DNA of 64,000 bases, taken from assembly GCF_000720765.1 (NCBI RefSeq), contig NZ_JODC01000015.1:248001-312000 (forward strand). The letters are read 5' to 3'. The DNA is from Streptomyces sp. NRRL S-646 (GTDB lineage: Bacteria > Actinomycetota > Actinomycetes > Streptomycetales > Streptomycetaceae). The notes below the pieces were generated by a model that searched no databases, was not told the DNA's origin, and saw only the letters and a list, made by a program, of their open reading frames with translations. The position numbers and the translations under genes were made by a program. Positions 45,080-54,076 of the stretch are shown piece by piece (position 1 is the stretch's first letter; the number at the start of each line of letters is the position of its first letter).

Positions 45080-45934
45080 ATGACTCACCACATATCCAGA
45101 CGCGCCCGTGTGCTCGGTGCGGGCATCGCGGCCGGCGTACTCATACCGGTCGTGGCGGCCGCCTCGCCCGCCGCGGCCGCCACGACACCGACCGTCAGCT
45201 GTACGTCCTCCAAGGCCGCCCTGGCCACCAAACTCCAGAAGGACATCACCGCCGCCCTCGCGAACCGCACGGGCACCGTCTCGGTCGGCCTCTACGACCG
45301 TTCCACCAACACGACTTGTTCGCTCAGAGCCACCTCGTCCTACGACTCCGCCAGCGCCGTCAAGGTCACCGTCCTCGCCACGCTGCTGTGGGACGCGAAG
45401 AAGCACAACCGCTATCTGACCGACACCGAGACCTCGCTTGCAAAGGCCATGATCACCAAGTCGGACAACGACGCGACCAGCAAGCTCTGGAAGCAGCTCG
45501 GCCTGACGAAGATCAAGGGCTTCCTGAGCGCCGCCGGAATGACGAAGACCGTGCCGGGCGCGAACGGCTACTGGGGTCTGACCCAGATCAACGTCACCGA
45601 CGAGCAGAAGCTGCTCAAGCTGATCACCGCGCAGAACACGGTCCTGAGCGACAACTCCCGTGCGTACATCCTGAAGTTGATGAGCCAGGTCATCTCCTCG
45701 CAGCGCTGGGGCACACCGTACGGAGCGCCCTCCGGGGTGTCGGTCCACGTCAAGAACGGCTGGCTGCAGCGCTCCACGCACGGCTGGCGGGTGCACAGCC
45801 TCGGCACCTTCAACGGCGGCGGCCACGACTACATGATCACGGTGCTCACCTGGGGCAACAGCACCATGAGCTATGGCATCAACACCATTCAGGGTGTGGC
45901 GAAGGTGATCCACAGGGATCTAGGGACGGCCTGA
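45080..45934 (+). CDS. secreted class-A-beta-lactamase-like serine hydrolase
   Basis: 284-aa secreted protein. Signal peptide MTHHISRRARVLGAGIAAGV with cleavage near ASPAAA. Penicillin-binding/beta-lactamase fold signs: SAVK (Ser92-x-x-Lys95), KSDNDA (SDN loop) and VKNGW (KTG-like box, with Asn in place of Thr). The usual class A Glu166 omega-loop is not obvious, so a peptidase or transpeptidase-like role is as likely as beta-lactamase. Its TGA stop is inside the terminal repeat of the 166-bp element 45928-46093. Confidence 0.85.
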   Translation: MTHHISRRARVLGAGIAAGVLIPVVAAASPAAAATTPTVSCTSSKAALATKLQKDITAALANRTGTVSVGLYDRSTNTTCSLRATSSYDSASAVKVTVLATLLWDAKKHNRYLTDTETSLAKAMITKSDNDATSKLWKQLGLTKIKGFLSAAGMTKTVPGANGYWGLTQINVTDEQKLLKLITAQNTVLSDNSRAYILKLMSQVISSQRWGTPYGAPSGVSVHVKNGWLQRSTHGWRVHSLGTFNGGGHDYMITVLTWGNSTMSYGINTIQGVAKVIHRDLGTA

Positions 45935-46093
45935 CAAATTCCCGCCTGCCGCGCGGCGTCTGGCACGCACGCTCGCCGCGTTGCCGAAACGCCCACGTGG
46001 CTCCTCCCCCACGCTCGAACGACCTCGCGCGGGGGGACCCCCATGACGCCGCGCGGCCCGCCCTCCGGGCGGACGACGGGAATTTGTCAGGCC
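45928..46093. repeat. 166-bp MITE/REP-like element with 17-bp terminal repeats
   Basis: GGCCTGACAAATTCCCG (45928-45944) and its exact reverse complement (46077-46093) flank 132 bp with further inverted repeats: GCCGCGCGGCGTC (45948-45960) with GACGCCGCGCGGC (46045-46057), and a GGGGGACCCCC hairpin near 46032. The right arm has about 16 bp extra that folds into its own hairpin. It contains no open reading frame of note. It includes the stop codon of the serine hydrolase and ends about 67 bp before the next gene. No target duplication is evident. Confidence 0.75.
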
Positions 46094-46159
46094 GGCCCTG
46101 CCGCGAGTTGACCCCTGCCGGTCTCCCGCCCGTCACCCACCCGCCCTACGGTGACGCCC

Positions 46160-47179
46160 ATGCGCCTGAGAACCGTACTCGCGACAGTCACCGCGGCCCT
46201 GGCGGCGGCCACCAGCCTGACCGCCGCCGGGCCCGCCAACGCCCAGAACAGCAATGCCTGTTCGCCCTCCGTCTCCATCGACCGTTTCTCCGACGCGCTC
46301 GACAAGACGACGTACCAGGGCACCTTCGTCGGCAACTTCTCCGCGCTCGCCGTGGACCGCGACGGCTCGATCGCCGCGCTGGAGGACCGCTCCTCCCTCT
46401 TCAGCCTGGACCGGAAGACCCTCGCGCCGAAGTCCGTCGTCCCGCTCGCCGACGAGAAGGGCGCCGCCCTCGACAGCGAGGGACTGGTCGTCGACGGCGA
46501 CGGCACCCGCCTGATCACCTCGGAGACCGAGCCGTCCATCCGCCGCTACAGCGCGGACGGCAAGATCCTCGACCGCCTCCCGGTCCCGTCCTCGCTCCTT
46601 GTCGCCCCCGCGGGACGCGCCACCTCCAACCAGACCTTCGAGGGTCTGACCCTCCTCCCCGGCGGCCACACCCTCCTGGCCTCGATGGAGAACGCGATCT
46701 CCGGCGACTCCACGACCATCGTCCGCTTCCAGACCTGGGAGCGGACGAAGGGCGGGCACTTCCGGCTCGGCGCCCAGTACGCGTACCCGGTCGACTCCGG
46801 TCTCGGTGTCCCGGAGGTCCAGGCCACGCCCGACGGCCGCCTGCTCGTCCTGGAGCGCGGCTTCACCTCCGGCGTCGGCAACACGGTCCGCCTCTACCTG
46901 GCCGACCCGCGGCACGCGACGGACACCAGCGGCACCGAGAACCTCACGGGCCAGTCCGGCGTACGCCTGATCAGGAAGACCCTGCTCACGGACATGGTGA
47001 CCTGCCCGTCACTGGGAGCGACGGCCAAGCAGCCCCAGCCCAACCCCCTCCTCGACAACATCGAGGGAATGGCCGTCACCGGGTACTCGAAAGGCCGTCT
47101 GAAGGTACTGCTGGTGAGCGACGACAACCAGAACGCGGCGCAGACGACGCGGTTCTACTACTTGCGGGTACGTGTGTGA
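46160..47179 (+). CDS. secreted phytase-like (esterase-like) protein
   Basis: Secreted beta-propeller-like protein (339 aa) of the esterase-like-activity-of-phytase family. Signal peptide MRLRTVLATVTAALAAATSL, cleavage near ANAQ. Repeated blade-like segments: YQGTFVGNFSALAVDRDGSI, DSEGLVVDGDGTRLITSETE, TFEGLTLLPGGHTLLASMEN, IEGMAVTGYSKGRLKVLLVS. Start at ATG 46160 is preferred over an in-frame GTG 9 nt upstream. The substrate is unknown. Confidence 0.88.
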   Translation: MRLRTVLATVTAALAAATSLTAAGPANAQNSNACSPSVSIDRFSDALDKTTYQGTFVGNFSALAVDRDGSIAALEDRSSLFSLDRKTLAPKSVVPLADEKGAALDSEGLVVDGDGTRLITSETEPSIRRYSADGKILDRLPVPSSLLVAPAGRATSNQTFEGLTLLPGGHTLLASMENAISGDSTTIVRFQTWERTKGGHFRLGAQYAYPVDSGLGVPEVQATPDGRLLVLERGFTSGVGNTVRLYLADPRHATDTSGTENLTGQSGVRLIRKTLLTDMVTCPSLGATAKQPQPNPLLDNIEGMAVTGYSKGRLKVLLVSDDNQNAAQTTRFYYLRVRV

Positions 47180-47308
47180 TCGTCTCCTCCGTTTTTGATC
47201 CTCCCCTCCGCTTTGTCCCCCGATTTGTTGCGGCGGGATGAAATCGCCGCCCGTACGCGTTGGTGCCTTCCGGTAGATCAGGACTTCTGAGCGACGGAGG
47301 GCACCCGC

Positions 47309-50300
47309 GTGGAACCGCAACGGGGATGGGCACGACGGCTGGCGGGATACGCCTGGCGCTACCCCAAGGACGTTCTCCTCGCCCTCGGCTCGTCGCTCGC
47401 CGGTATGGCCGTCCTGGCGCTGGTTCCGCTGGTCACCAAGGTGATCATCGACGACGTCATCGGCGACCACAGCCGCCACATGGCGCCCTGGGCGGGCGCC
47501 CTGCTCGGTGCCGCCGTCCTCGTGTACATCGCCACCTACATACGCCGCTACTACGGCGGCCGTCTCGCCCTCGACGTCCAGCACGACCTGCGGACCGAGA
47601 TGTTCGAGACGATCACCCGGCTCGACGGCCGCCGCCAGGACGAGCTGTCCACCGGCCAGGTCGTCGGTCGCGCCACCAGCGACCTCCAGCTGATCCAGGG
47701 CCTGCTGTTCATGCTCCCGATGACCATCGGGAACCTCCTGCTCTTCCTGATCTCCCTCGTGGTCATGGCCTGGCTGTCGCTGCCGCTGACCCTGGTCGCC
47801 CTCGCCGTGGCCCCCGCTCTGTGGTGGATCGCCAAGCGCAGCCGCTCCAAGCTGCACCCCGCCACCTGGTACGCCCAGGCCCAGGCCGCCGCCGTCGCCG
47901 GTGTGGTCGACGGCGCCGTCAGCGGCGTACGCGTGGTGAAGGGCTTCGGGCAGGAGGAGCAGGAGACCGGGAAGCTCAGGGAGGTCGGGCGGCGGCTGTT
48001 CGCGGGGCGCCTGCGCACGATCCGGCTGAACAGCACGTTCACCCCGGCCCTCCAGGCCGTCCCGGCGCTCGGCCAGGTCGCCATGCTGGCGCTGGGCGGC
48101 TGGCTGGCCGTCCGTGGACACATCACCCTCGGCACGTTCGTCGCCTTCTCCACCTACCTGGCCCAGCTGGTCGGGCCGGTCCGCATGCTCGCCATGGTCC
48201 TCACGGTCGGGCAGCAGGCGCGCGCCGGCACCGAACGCGTCCTGGAGCTGATCGACACCCAGCCGTCCATGACGGACGGGACGAAGGAACTTCCCGCCGA
48301 CGCACCCGCGACCGTCGAGTTCGACGACGTGTCCTTCGGGTACGACCACGAGCGCCCGGTCCTCGACGGGCTGAGCTTCGAGATCCGACCGGGCGAGACC
48401 CTCGCCGTGGTCGGCTCCTCCGGCTCCGGCAAGTCGACCGTGTCCCTGTTGATGCCCCGCTTCTACGACGTCACCCACGGCGCCGTCCTCATCGGCGGCC
48501 ACGACGTCCGCGAGCTCACCCTCGACTCGCTGCGGGCCGCGATCGGGCTGGTCCCCGAGGACTCCTTCCTCTTCTCGGACACCGTGCGCAGCAACATCGC
48601 CTACGGCCGTCCCGACGCCACCGACGAGCAGATCGAGGCCGCCGCGCGCGCCGCCCAGGCGGACCGTTTCATCACCGAGCTCCCGGACGGCTACGACACC
48701 AAGGTCGGCGAGCACGGGCTGACCCTCTCCGGCGGCCAGCGCCAGCGCGTCGCCCTGGCCCGCGCGATCCTCACCGACCCGCGCCTGCTCGTCCTCGACG
48801 ACGCCACCTCCGCCGTCGACGCCCGCGTGGAGCACGAGATCCACGAGGCGCTGAAGCAGGTCATGCAGGGCCGCACGACCCTGCTCATCGCGCACCGCCG
48901 CTCCACCCTCAATCTCGCCGACCGCATAGCCGTCCTCGACGCCGGCCGCCTCGCCGACATCGGCACCCACGAGGAACTGCAGGAACGGTCCGCCCTCTAC
49001 CGCCGTCTGCTCACCGACCCCGACGAGCTCGGCGGCGTCTCGCCCGGCCACACCCCGCCCTCCGTACCGGCCGAGGACACCTCGGTACGGGACGAGCTGG
49101 ACGCCGAGTTCGACGCCGAGCGCGGTCTGACGCCCCGCCTGTGGACCGGCGACCGCGAGCCCAAGGACACCGCGCTGGCCGGGATGCCCGCCACCCCCGA
49201 ACTCCTTGCCGAGGTCGACGCGCTGCCCCCGGCGAACGACACCCCGGACATCGACGAGGCACAGGCGGTGCGGCCGGAGGAGTCGTACGGCCTGAAGCGG
49301 CTGCTGCGCGGCTTCGGGCTGCCGCTGCTGGTCAGCCTGGCGCTCGTCGCCGTGGACGCGGGCATGAGCCTGCTGCTGCCGATCATGATCCGGCACGGTA
49401 TCGACCAGGGCGTCTCCAAGCTCGCCCTCGGCGCGGTCTGGTCGGCCTCGCTGCTGGCGCTGCTCGCCGTGGTGGTGCAGTGGGCGGCGCAGCGGGGTGA
49501 GACCCGGATGACAGGGTGCACGGGGGAGCGGGTCCTGTACTCGCTCCGTCTGAAGATCTTCGCCCAGCTGCAGCGGCTCGGACTCGACTACTACGAGCGG
49601 GAGTTGACCGGCCGGATCATGACGCGGATGACGACCGACGTCGACGCGCTCTCGACCTTCCTGCAGACCGGTCTGGTCACCGCGTTCGTCTCGGTCGTCA
49701 CCTTCTTCGGCATCATGGTCGCCCTGCTGGTGATCGACCTGCAGCTGGCGCTCGTGGTCTTCGCCACGCTGCCGCCGCTGATCGTCGCGACGTTCTTCTT
49801 CCGCCGGGCGAGCGTGAAGGCGTACGAACTGGCCCGTGAGCGGGTGTCGGTGGTGAACGCCGACCTCCAGGAGTCCGTCTCCGGGCTGCGGATCGTGCAG
49901 GCCTTCCGGCGCGAGGGGGACGGCGGCCGGCGGTTCGCGGAGCGCAGCGACAGCTATCGCAAGGCCCGTATCCGGGGGCAGTGGCTGATATCGATCTACT
50001 TCCCCTTCGTGCAGCTGCTGTCGTCCGTGGCCGCCGCAGCCGTGCTGATAGCGGGTGCGGGACGGGTCGACGACGCCACGCTCACGACCGGCGCCCTGGT
50101 GGCGTACCTGCTCTACATCGACCTGTTCTTCGCCCCGGTCCAGCAGCTCTCCCAGGTCTTCGACGGCTACCAGCAGGCCACCGTCTCCCTCGGCCGCATC
50201 CAGGAACTCCTCCAGGAGCCGACCTCCACCAAGTCCGCCGACGAACCCCTCGAAGTGCTCTCCCTGCGCGGCGAGGTCGCCTTCGAAGACGTGCACTTCG

Positions 50301-51739
50301 CGTACGGCGACGACGAAGAGGCGCTCGGCGGCATCGAGTTGAGCATCCCGGCGGGCCAGACGGTGGCCTTCGTCGGAGAGACCGGCGCCGGCAAGTCGAC
50401 GCTCGTCAAGCTCGTGGCGCGCTTCTACGACCCCACGGGCGGCCGGGTCACGGTCGACGGCCAGGACCTGCGCACCCTCGACATCACCTCCTACCGGCAC
50501 CGCCTCGGCGTCGTGCCGCAGGAGGCGTACCTGTTCCAGGGCACCGTCCGCGACGCCATCGCCTACGGCCGCCCGGACGCCACCGATGCCGAGGTCGAAG
50601 CGGCGGCCCGCTCGGTCGGCGCGCACGAGATGATCGCGACCCTCGACGGCGGCTACCTCCACGAGGTCGCGGAGCGCGGCCGCAACCTCTCGGCCGGCCA
50701 GCGCCAGCTGATCGCCCTGGCCCGTGCGGAACTCGTCGACCCCGACGTCCTTCTCCTCGACGAGGCGACGGCCGCCCTCGACCTGGCCACCGAGGCCCAG
50801 GTCAACCAGGCCACCGACCGCCTCGCAGGCCGCCGCACCACGCTCGTGGTGGCCCACCGCCTGACCACCGCCGCCCGCGCGGACCGCGTCGTGGTCATGG
50901 ACCACGGCAGGATCGTCGAGGACGGCACGCACGAGGAGCTGCTCGCGCTGGAGGGCCGGTACGCGGCTCTGTGGCGGACGTTTGTGGGTGCCGACGCGTC
51001 GGCCAGTCGTTCGAAGCCTGGGAGGCCCGCCAGGGCCGAGCGGTGCGAGAGCGACCGAGGGAGGTTCAGCTCACGGCAGGATCGTCGAGGACGGCACGCA
51101 CGAGGAGCTGCTCGCGCTGGAGGGCCGGTACGCGGCTCTGTGGCGGACGTTTGTGGGTGCCGACGCGTCGTGATGGGCCGCTACCGCGGCGTGGCGGTAC
51201 GCCGCGTTGTGGCGGACGTTCATCGGGGAGGCCGAGCCCGAGGAGCCGGTGGGCGTGTCCTACTGACGGTCGTGCAACCATCGGACATACGTCGTGCGTC
51301 CGTACACCCGTACGCTCATCGCCGGGGTACGGGAGGGATGACAGTGGACAATGGTGTGATACGGCGGCGGCTCGGGGCGCTCCTCGCCGTGCTGGCCGCT
51401 TCCGGGCTGCTGGCGCTCGCGGCGCCGGGGGAGGCACAGGCCGCCGATGCCTCGTCCTGTTCGGGGCGCAAGATCAGGACGTTCACCTTCTCCACCGGCT
51501 CCGTGAGGCTGTACAAGAGCGGCAACTACCTCTGCGCGATCACCGTCCCCAAGAGCAGCGGCGGCAAGCGCCCGATGATGGTCAGCCTGCAGGCCCGCGG
51601 CTTCGAGCCCGTCGTCGACAAGGGGCTGTTCGCGCAGCACGCCGGCCCTGTCCGCTCGTACGTCGGACACCGCAAGGTGTGGCTCAAGGGTTCGGTCGGC
51701 AGCGGGTCGTACGACTCGGGTGGCTGGAAGCGCTACTAA
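47309..51739 (+). CDS. single-chain double ABC exporter; frame open into next gene
   Basis: Two complete exporter halves on one polypeptide. GTG 47309 with CGGAGGG upstream. TMD1 about residues 1-310; NBD1 with Walker A VVGSSGSGKST (about 367), signature LSGGQRQRV (about 472), and a degenerate Walker B LVLDDATSAVD (Asp for catalytic Glu). TMD2 from about 655; NBD2 with Walker A VGETGAGKST (about 1021), LSAGQRQLIALARA and a canonical LLLDEATAALD. The exporter proper ends near residue 1230 (50999, ...TFVGADAS). Beyond that, a duplicated 3' end keeps the frame open through the secreted-protein gene to 51739 (1476 codons). Substrate unknown; drug/lipid export is typical. Confidence 0.85.
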   Translation: MEPQRGWARRLAGYAWRYPKDVLLALGSSLAGMAVLALVPLVTKVIIDDVIGDHSRHMAPWAGALLGAAVLVYIATYIRRYYGGRLALDVQHDLRTEMFETITRLDGRRQDELSTGQVVGRATSDLQLIQGLLFMLPMTIGNLLLFLISLVVMAWLSLPLTLVALAVAPALWWIAKRSRSKLHPATWYAQAQAAAVAGVVDGAVSGVRVVKGFGQEEQETGKLREVGRRLFAGRLRTIRLNSTFTPALQAVPALGQVAMLALGGWLAVRGHITLGTFVAFSTYLAQLVGPVRMLAMVLTVGQQARAGTERVLELIDTQPSMTDGTKELPADAPATVEFDDVSFGYDHERPVLDGLSFEIRPGETLAVVGSSGSGKSTVSLLMPRFYDVTHGAVLIGGHDVRELTLDSLRAAIGLVPEDSFLFSDTVRSNIAYGRPDATDEQIEAAARAAQADRFITELPDGYDTKVGEHGLTLSGGQRQRVALARAILTDPRLLVLDDATSAVDARVEHEIHEALKQVMQGRTTLLIAHRRSTLNLADRIAVLDAGRLADIGTHEELQERSALYRRLLTDPDELGGVSPGHTPPSVPAEDTSVRDELDAEFDAERGLTPRLWTGDREPKDTALAGMPATPELLAEVDALPPANDTPDIDEAQAVRPEESYGLKRLLRGFGLPLLVSLALVAVDAGMSLLLPIMIRHGIDQGVSKLALGAVWSASLLALLAVVVQWAAQRGETRMTGCTGERVLYSLRLKIFAQLQRLGLDYYERELTGRIMTRMTTDVDALSTFLQTGLVTAFVSVVTFFGIMVALLVIDLQLALVVFATLPPLIVATFFFRRASVKAYELARERVSVVNADLQESVSGLRIVQAFRREGDGGRRFAERSDSYRKARIRGQWLISIYFPFVQLLSSVAAAAVLIAGAGRVDDATLTTGALVAYLLYIDLFFAPVQQLSQVFDGYQQATVSLGRIQELLQEPTSTKSADEPLEVLSLRGEVAFEDVHFAYGDDEEALGGIELSIPAGQTVAFVGETGAGKSTLVKLVARFYDPTGGRVTVDGQDLRTLDITSYRHRLGVVPQEAYLFQGTVRDAIAYGRPDATDAEVEAAARSVGAHEMIATLDGGYLHEVAERGRNLSAGQRQLIALARAELVDPDVLLLDEATAALDLATEAQVNQATDRLAGRRTTLVVAHRLTTAARADRVVVMDHGRIVEDGTHEELLALEGRYAALWRTFVGADASASRSKPGRPARAERCESDRGRFSSRQDRRGRHARGAARAGGPVRGSVADVCGCRRVVMGRYRGVAVRRVVADVHRGGRARGAGGRVLLTVVQPSDIRRASVHPYAHRRGTGGMTVDNGVIRRRLGALLAVLAASGLLALAAPGEAQAADASSCSGRKIRTFTFSTGSVRLYKSGNYLCAITVPKSSGGKRPMMVSLQARGFEPVVDKGLFAQHAGPVRSYVGHRKVWLKGSVGSGSYDSGGWKRY
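50903..51001 (+). repeat. 99-bp perfect direct repeat, copy 1
   Basis: Identical over 99 bp to 51072-51170 (offset 169 bp, not a multiple of 3). It covers the last 33 codons of the exporter. Here the sequence runs on in frame into 70 bp of unrelated sequence. Confidence 0.97.
51072..51170 (+). repeat. 99-bp perfect direct repeat, copy 2
   Basis: In its native frame this copy ends ...FVGADAS directly followed by TGA at 51171-51173. A third, diverged exporter end follows at about 51192-51264 (RYAALWRTFIGEAEPEEPVG, then stop). Confidence 0.97.
51338..51739 (+). CDS. small secreted protein, unknown function
   Basis: ATG 51338 has GGGAGGG immediately upstream, so it is probably an independent gene even though the exporter frame runs into it. 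133 aa: MTVDNGVIRRRLGALLAVLA begins a signal peptide with cleavage near AQAADA. The mature part is small, basic, beta-rich, with two Cys (SCSGRKIRTF; YLCAITVPKSSGGKR) that could form one disulfide. No family recognised. Confidence 0.75.
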   Translation: MTVDNGVIRRRLGALLAVLAASGLLALAAPGEAQAADASSCSGRKIRTFTFSTGSVRLYKSGNYLCAITVPKSSGGKRPMMVSLQARGFEPVVDKGLFAQHAGPVRSYVGHRKVWLKGSVGSGSYDSGGWKRY

Positions 51740-51836
51740 CCCGCCAATCACAGCAGTAATCTCCCATCTCCCCTGGTGCGCAGCGGAGTTGCTCCGATAG
51801 CTTCCGCTCGCACATCTGACTCACAGGGGAGGGTGC

Positions 51837-53258
51837 ATGCGCAAGGCGCTCAGATGGCTGCTCGCGCTCGCCGTGTTCATAGGCACGTTGAGCACGGCGG
51901 GGGCGGCCACCGCCGCACAGCCGGAGGCCAGCGGAACGACTGACATCAAGGATCAGTTGCTCTCCATACCGGGGATGAGCCTGATCGAGGAGAAGCCGTA
52001 CACCGGCTACCGCTTCTTCGTCCTCAACTACACCCAGCCGGTCGACCACCGCGACCCGTCCAAGGGCACGTTCCAGCAGCGCATCACCGTGCTGCACAAG
52101 GACGTCAGCCGCCCGACGGTCTTCTACACCGGCGGCTACAACGTCTCCACGACACCCAGCCGCCGCGAGCCGACCCAGATCGTGGACGGCAACCAGGTCT
52201 CCATGGAGTACCGCTTCTTCACACCCTCCCGGCCCGCCCCGGCCGACTGGAGCAAACTGGACATCTGGCAGGCGGCCAGCGACCAGCACCGTATCTTCAA
52301 GGCGCTGAAGTCCGTCTACACCAAGAAGTGGATCTCGACGGGCGGTTCGAAGGGCGGCATGACCGCCACCTACTACGAGCGCTTCTACCCGCGCGACATG
52401 GACGGCGTCGTCGCGTACGTCGCCCCGAACGACGTCGTCAACAACGAGGACTCCGCCTACGACCGCTTCTTCACGCAGGTCGGCACCAAGGAGTGCCGCG
52501 ACCGGCTGAACGCCGTACAGCGCGAGGCCCTGGTGCGCCGGGAGCCGCTGGAGAAGAAGTACGCGGCCTACGCGGCGGACAACGGCTACACCTTCACCAC
52601 GATCGGCAGCCTGGACCGGGCGTACGAGGCCGTCGTCCTCGACTACGTGTGGGGCTTCTGGCAGTACAGCCTGCTGTCCGACTGCGCCACCATCCCGGCG
52701 GACGCCAAGACCGCGACCGACCAGGCGATCTGGGACTCCGTGGACACCATCTCCGGCTTCTCGTTCTACACGGACCAGGGCCTGGAGCCGTACACGCCGT
52801 ACTACTACCAGGCGGGCACGCAGCTGGGCGCGCCGGACATCCACTTCCCGTACATCGAGAAGCAGTACATCCGCTACGGCTACGAGTCGCCGCGGAACCT
52901 GGTCCCGCGCGACATCCCGATGAAGTTCCAGCCGTACGCGATGCGCGACGTCGACTCCTGGGTGCGGCACAACGCGCACCACATGCTCTTCGTCTACGGC
53001 CAGAACGACCCGTGGGGTGCGGAGCGCTTCCGTGTCGACAAGGGCGCGAAGGACGCGTACGTCTTCACGGCACCGGGGCTGAACCACGGCGCCAACGTGG
53101 CCGGCCTGGTCGCCGACCAGAAGGCGCTGGCCACCGCCCGCATCCTGCAGTGGGCCGGTGTCCCCGCCTCCTCCACGGCCGCGGCGAAGCCGCTGGCCAG
53201 GTTCGACAGCAAGCTGGACGTGCGGGACGTGGAGCGCGAGCCGGCTCTGCACCCGTAG
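51837..53258 (+). CDS. secreted PS-10 family (S37) aminopeptidase
   Basis: Secreted serine peptidase (473 aa) like Streptomyces tripeptidyl/prolyl aminopeptidases. Signal peptide MRKALRWLLALAVFIGTLST. Nucleophile in WISTGGSKGGMTATYYERFY; acid and base expected in the C-terminal FVYGQNDPWGAERF and APGLNHGANVAGL. N-terminal GYRFFVLNYTQPVDHRDPSK is typical for the family. It probably processes exported precursors or feeds peptide uptake. Confidence 0.93.
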   Translation: MRKALRWLLALAVFIGTLSTAGAATAAQPEASGTTDIKDQLLSIPGMSLIEEKPYTGYRFFVLNYTQPVDHRDPSKGTFQQRITVLHKDVSRPTVFYTGGYNVSTTPSRREPTQIVDGNQVSMEYRFFTPSRPAPADWSKLDIWQAASDQHRIFKALKSVYTKKWISTGGSKGGMTATYYERFYPRDMDGVVAYVAPNDVVNNEDSAYDRFFTQVGTKECRDRLNAVQREALVRREPLEKKYAAYAADNGYTFTTIGSLDRAYEAVVLDYVWGFWQYSLLSDCATIPADAKTATDQAIWDSVDTISGFSFYTDQGLEPYTPYYYQAGTQLGAPDIHFPYIEKQYIRYGYESPRNLVPRDIPMKFQPYAMRDVDSWVRHNAHHMLFVYGQNDPWGAERFRVDKGAKDAYVFTAPGLNHGANVAGLVADQKALATARILQWAGVPASSTAAAKPLARFDSKLDVRDVEREPALHP

Positions 53259-53275
53259 CTCCGCCGACTCCTGCG

Positions 53276-53311
53276 CTGCGCCCGGCGGTTGTTCACACCC
53301 GCCGGGCGCAG
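53276..53311. terminator. bidirectional terminator, peptidase/lipoprotein
   Basis: Perfect 13-bp stem (53276-53288 with 53299-53311) with a 10-nt loop. The lipoprotein stop codon is in the loop. Confidence 0.85.
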
Positions 53312-53922
53312 CCCACCGGCTGCGCGCCGTCCAGTTGCACATACAGCGCCGTCGCCGCGGGGCACTGGGCGCGCCTGGCGACCGCCTTCGCCACCTGGTA
53401 CTGCGGTTTCTTCCCGCCGCTGCCGTCGCACGCCGTCTCGCGGACCTGCCCGTTCCCGGAGCCGTAGACGCAGTCGCCGACGATGGTGCGGGGGCCGCCC
53501 CCGCCGCCCGGGTCGCCGGGGTGCGGCGGCTCCAGGTTGCGCATACAGGCGTAGCCCTGCGGGATCGAGCCGTCGCCGTCCTCGTCCGAGGACGGGCTCT
53601 GCCGGCTGATGTGCAGGACGAAGTCCGTGGTCGCCGGGCACAGCGGACCGTCGCCCGCCGTGCCGTCGTAACGTGCCACCACCCGGGCCGCCGCCCGCTC
53701 GCTGGTGCACGGCACCTCGGTGAAGCTCGTCGAGCCGAACGAACTGCACTCGTCGACGGCGAGGAACACGGCCCCGTAGCCGGAGGGCTGGGTCGTGGTC
53801 GCCCTCGGCGCCGCCCGGCCGTCCTTGTCCGCCCCGGACTTCAGGACCTGGCAGCCGGTCAGCAGGGCAGCGACCAGTACCAGCAGTGCACAGACCACCC
53901 CCACGGAACTTCTCGCACGCAT
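53293..53922 (-). CDS. putative lipoprotein, Cys-rich, unknown function
   Basis: 209-aa protein from ATG 53922 (GGGGGAT upstream). Lipoprotein signal MRARSSVGVVCALLVLVAAL with lipobox LLTGC. Mature part has spaced Cys pairs (VDECSSFGSTSFTEVPCTSE; GPLCPATTDF; YACMRNLEPP; GDCVYGSGNG; AQCPAATALY; VGCARRV), suggesting a disulfide-stabilised extracellular domain with an internal Gly/Pro-rich loop. No characterised family recognised. Confidence 0.75.
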   Translation of the reverse strand: MRARSSVGVVCALLVLVAALLTGCQVLKSGADKDGRAAPRATTTQPSGYGAVFLAVDECSSFGSTSFTEVPCTSERAAARVVARYDGTAGDGPLCPATTDFVLHISRQSPSSDEDGDGSIPQGYACMRNLEPPHPGDPGGGGGPRTIVGDCVYGSGNGQVRETACDGSGGKKPQYQVAKAVARRAQCPAATALYVQLDGAQPVGCARRV

Positions 53923-54076
53923 CGCAATCCCCCCTGGTGCCCCCTTGGCCAGCGTGACCCGCCGCAGCGGGCGCACGCCAGACGCGCGGGAGGCTTTGGG
54001 CCAGTTTGGGGTCGCACGCCGGGTGCGTGACGTATGCGCCCTACGCCCCGTGCGCCGGGCACGGGACGCATGGGTT

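Noticed and set aside
45080..45934. Beta-lactamase resistance gene
   Set aside because: SxxK, SDN and a KTG-like box are present but the class A omega-loop Glu is not evident and the KTG is changed, so resistance was not claimed.
47009..50932. Open frame of about 1300 codons antisense to the ABC exporter
   Set aside because: Composition is typical of an antisense shadow and no domain is recognisable; the plus strand has complete ABC motifs.
50982..51173. Independent 63-aa gene ending FVGADAS
   Set aside because: It is just the second copy of the exporter C-terminus in its native frame after the duplication, with no ribosome site.
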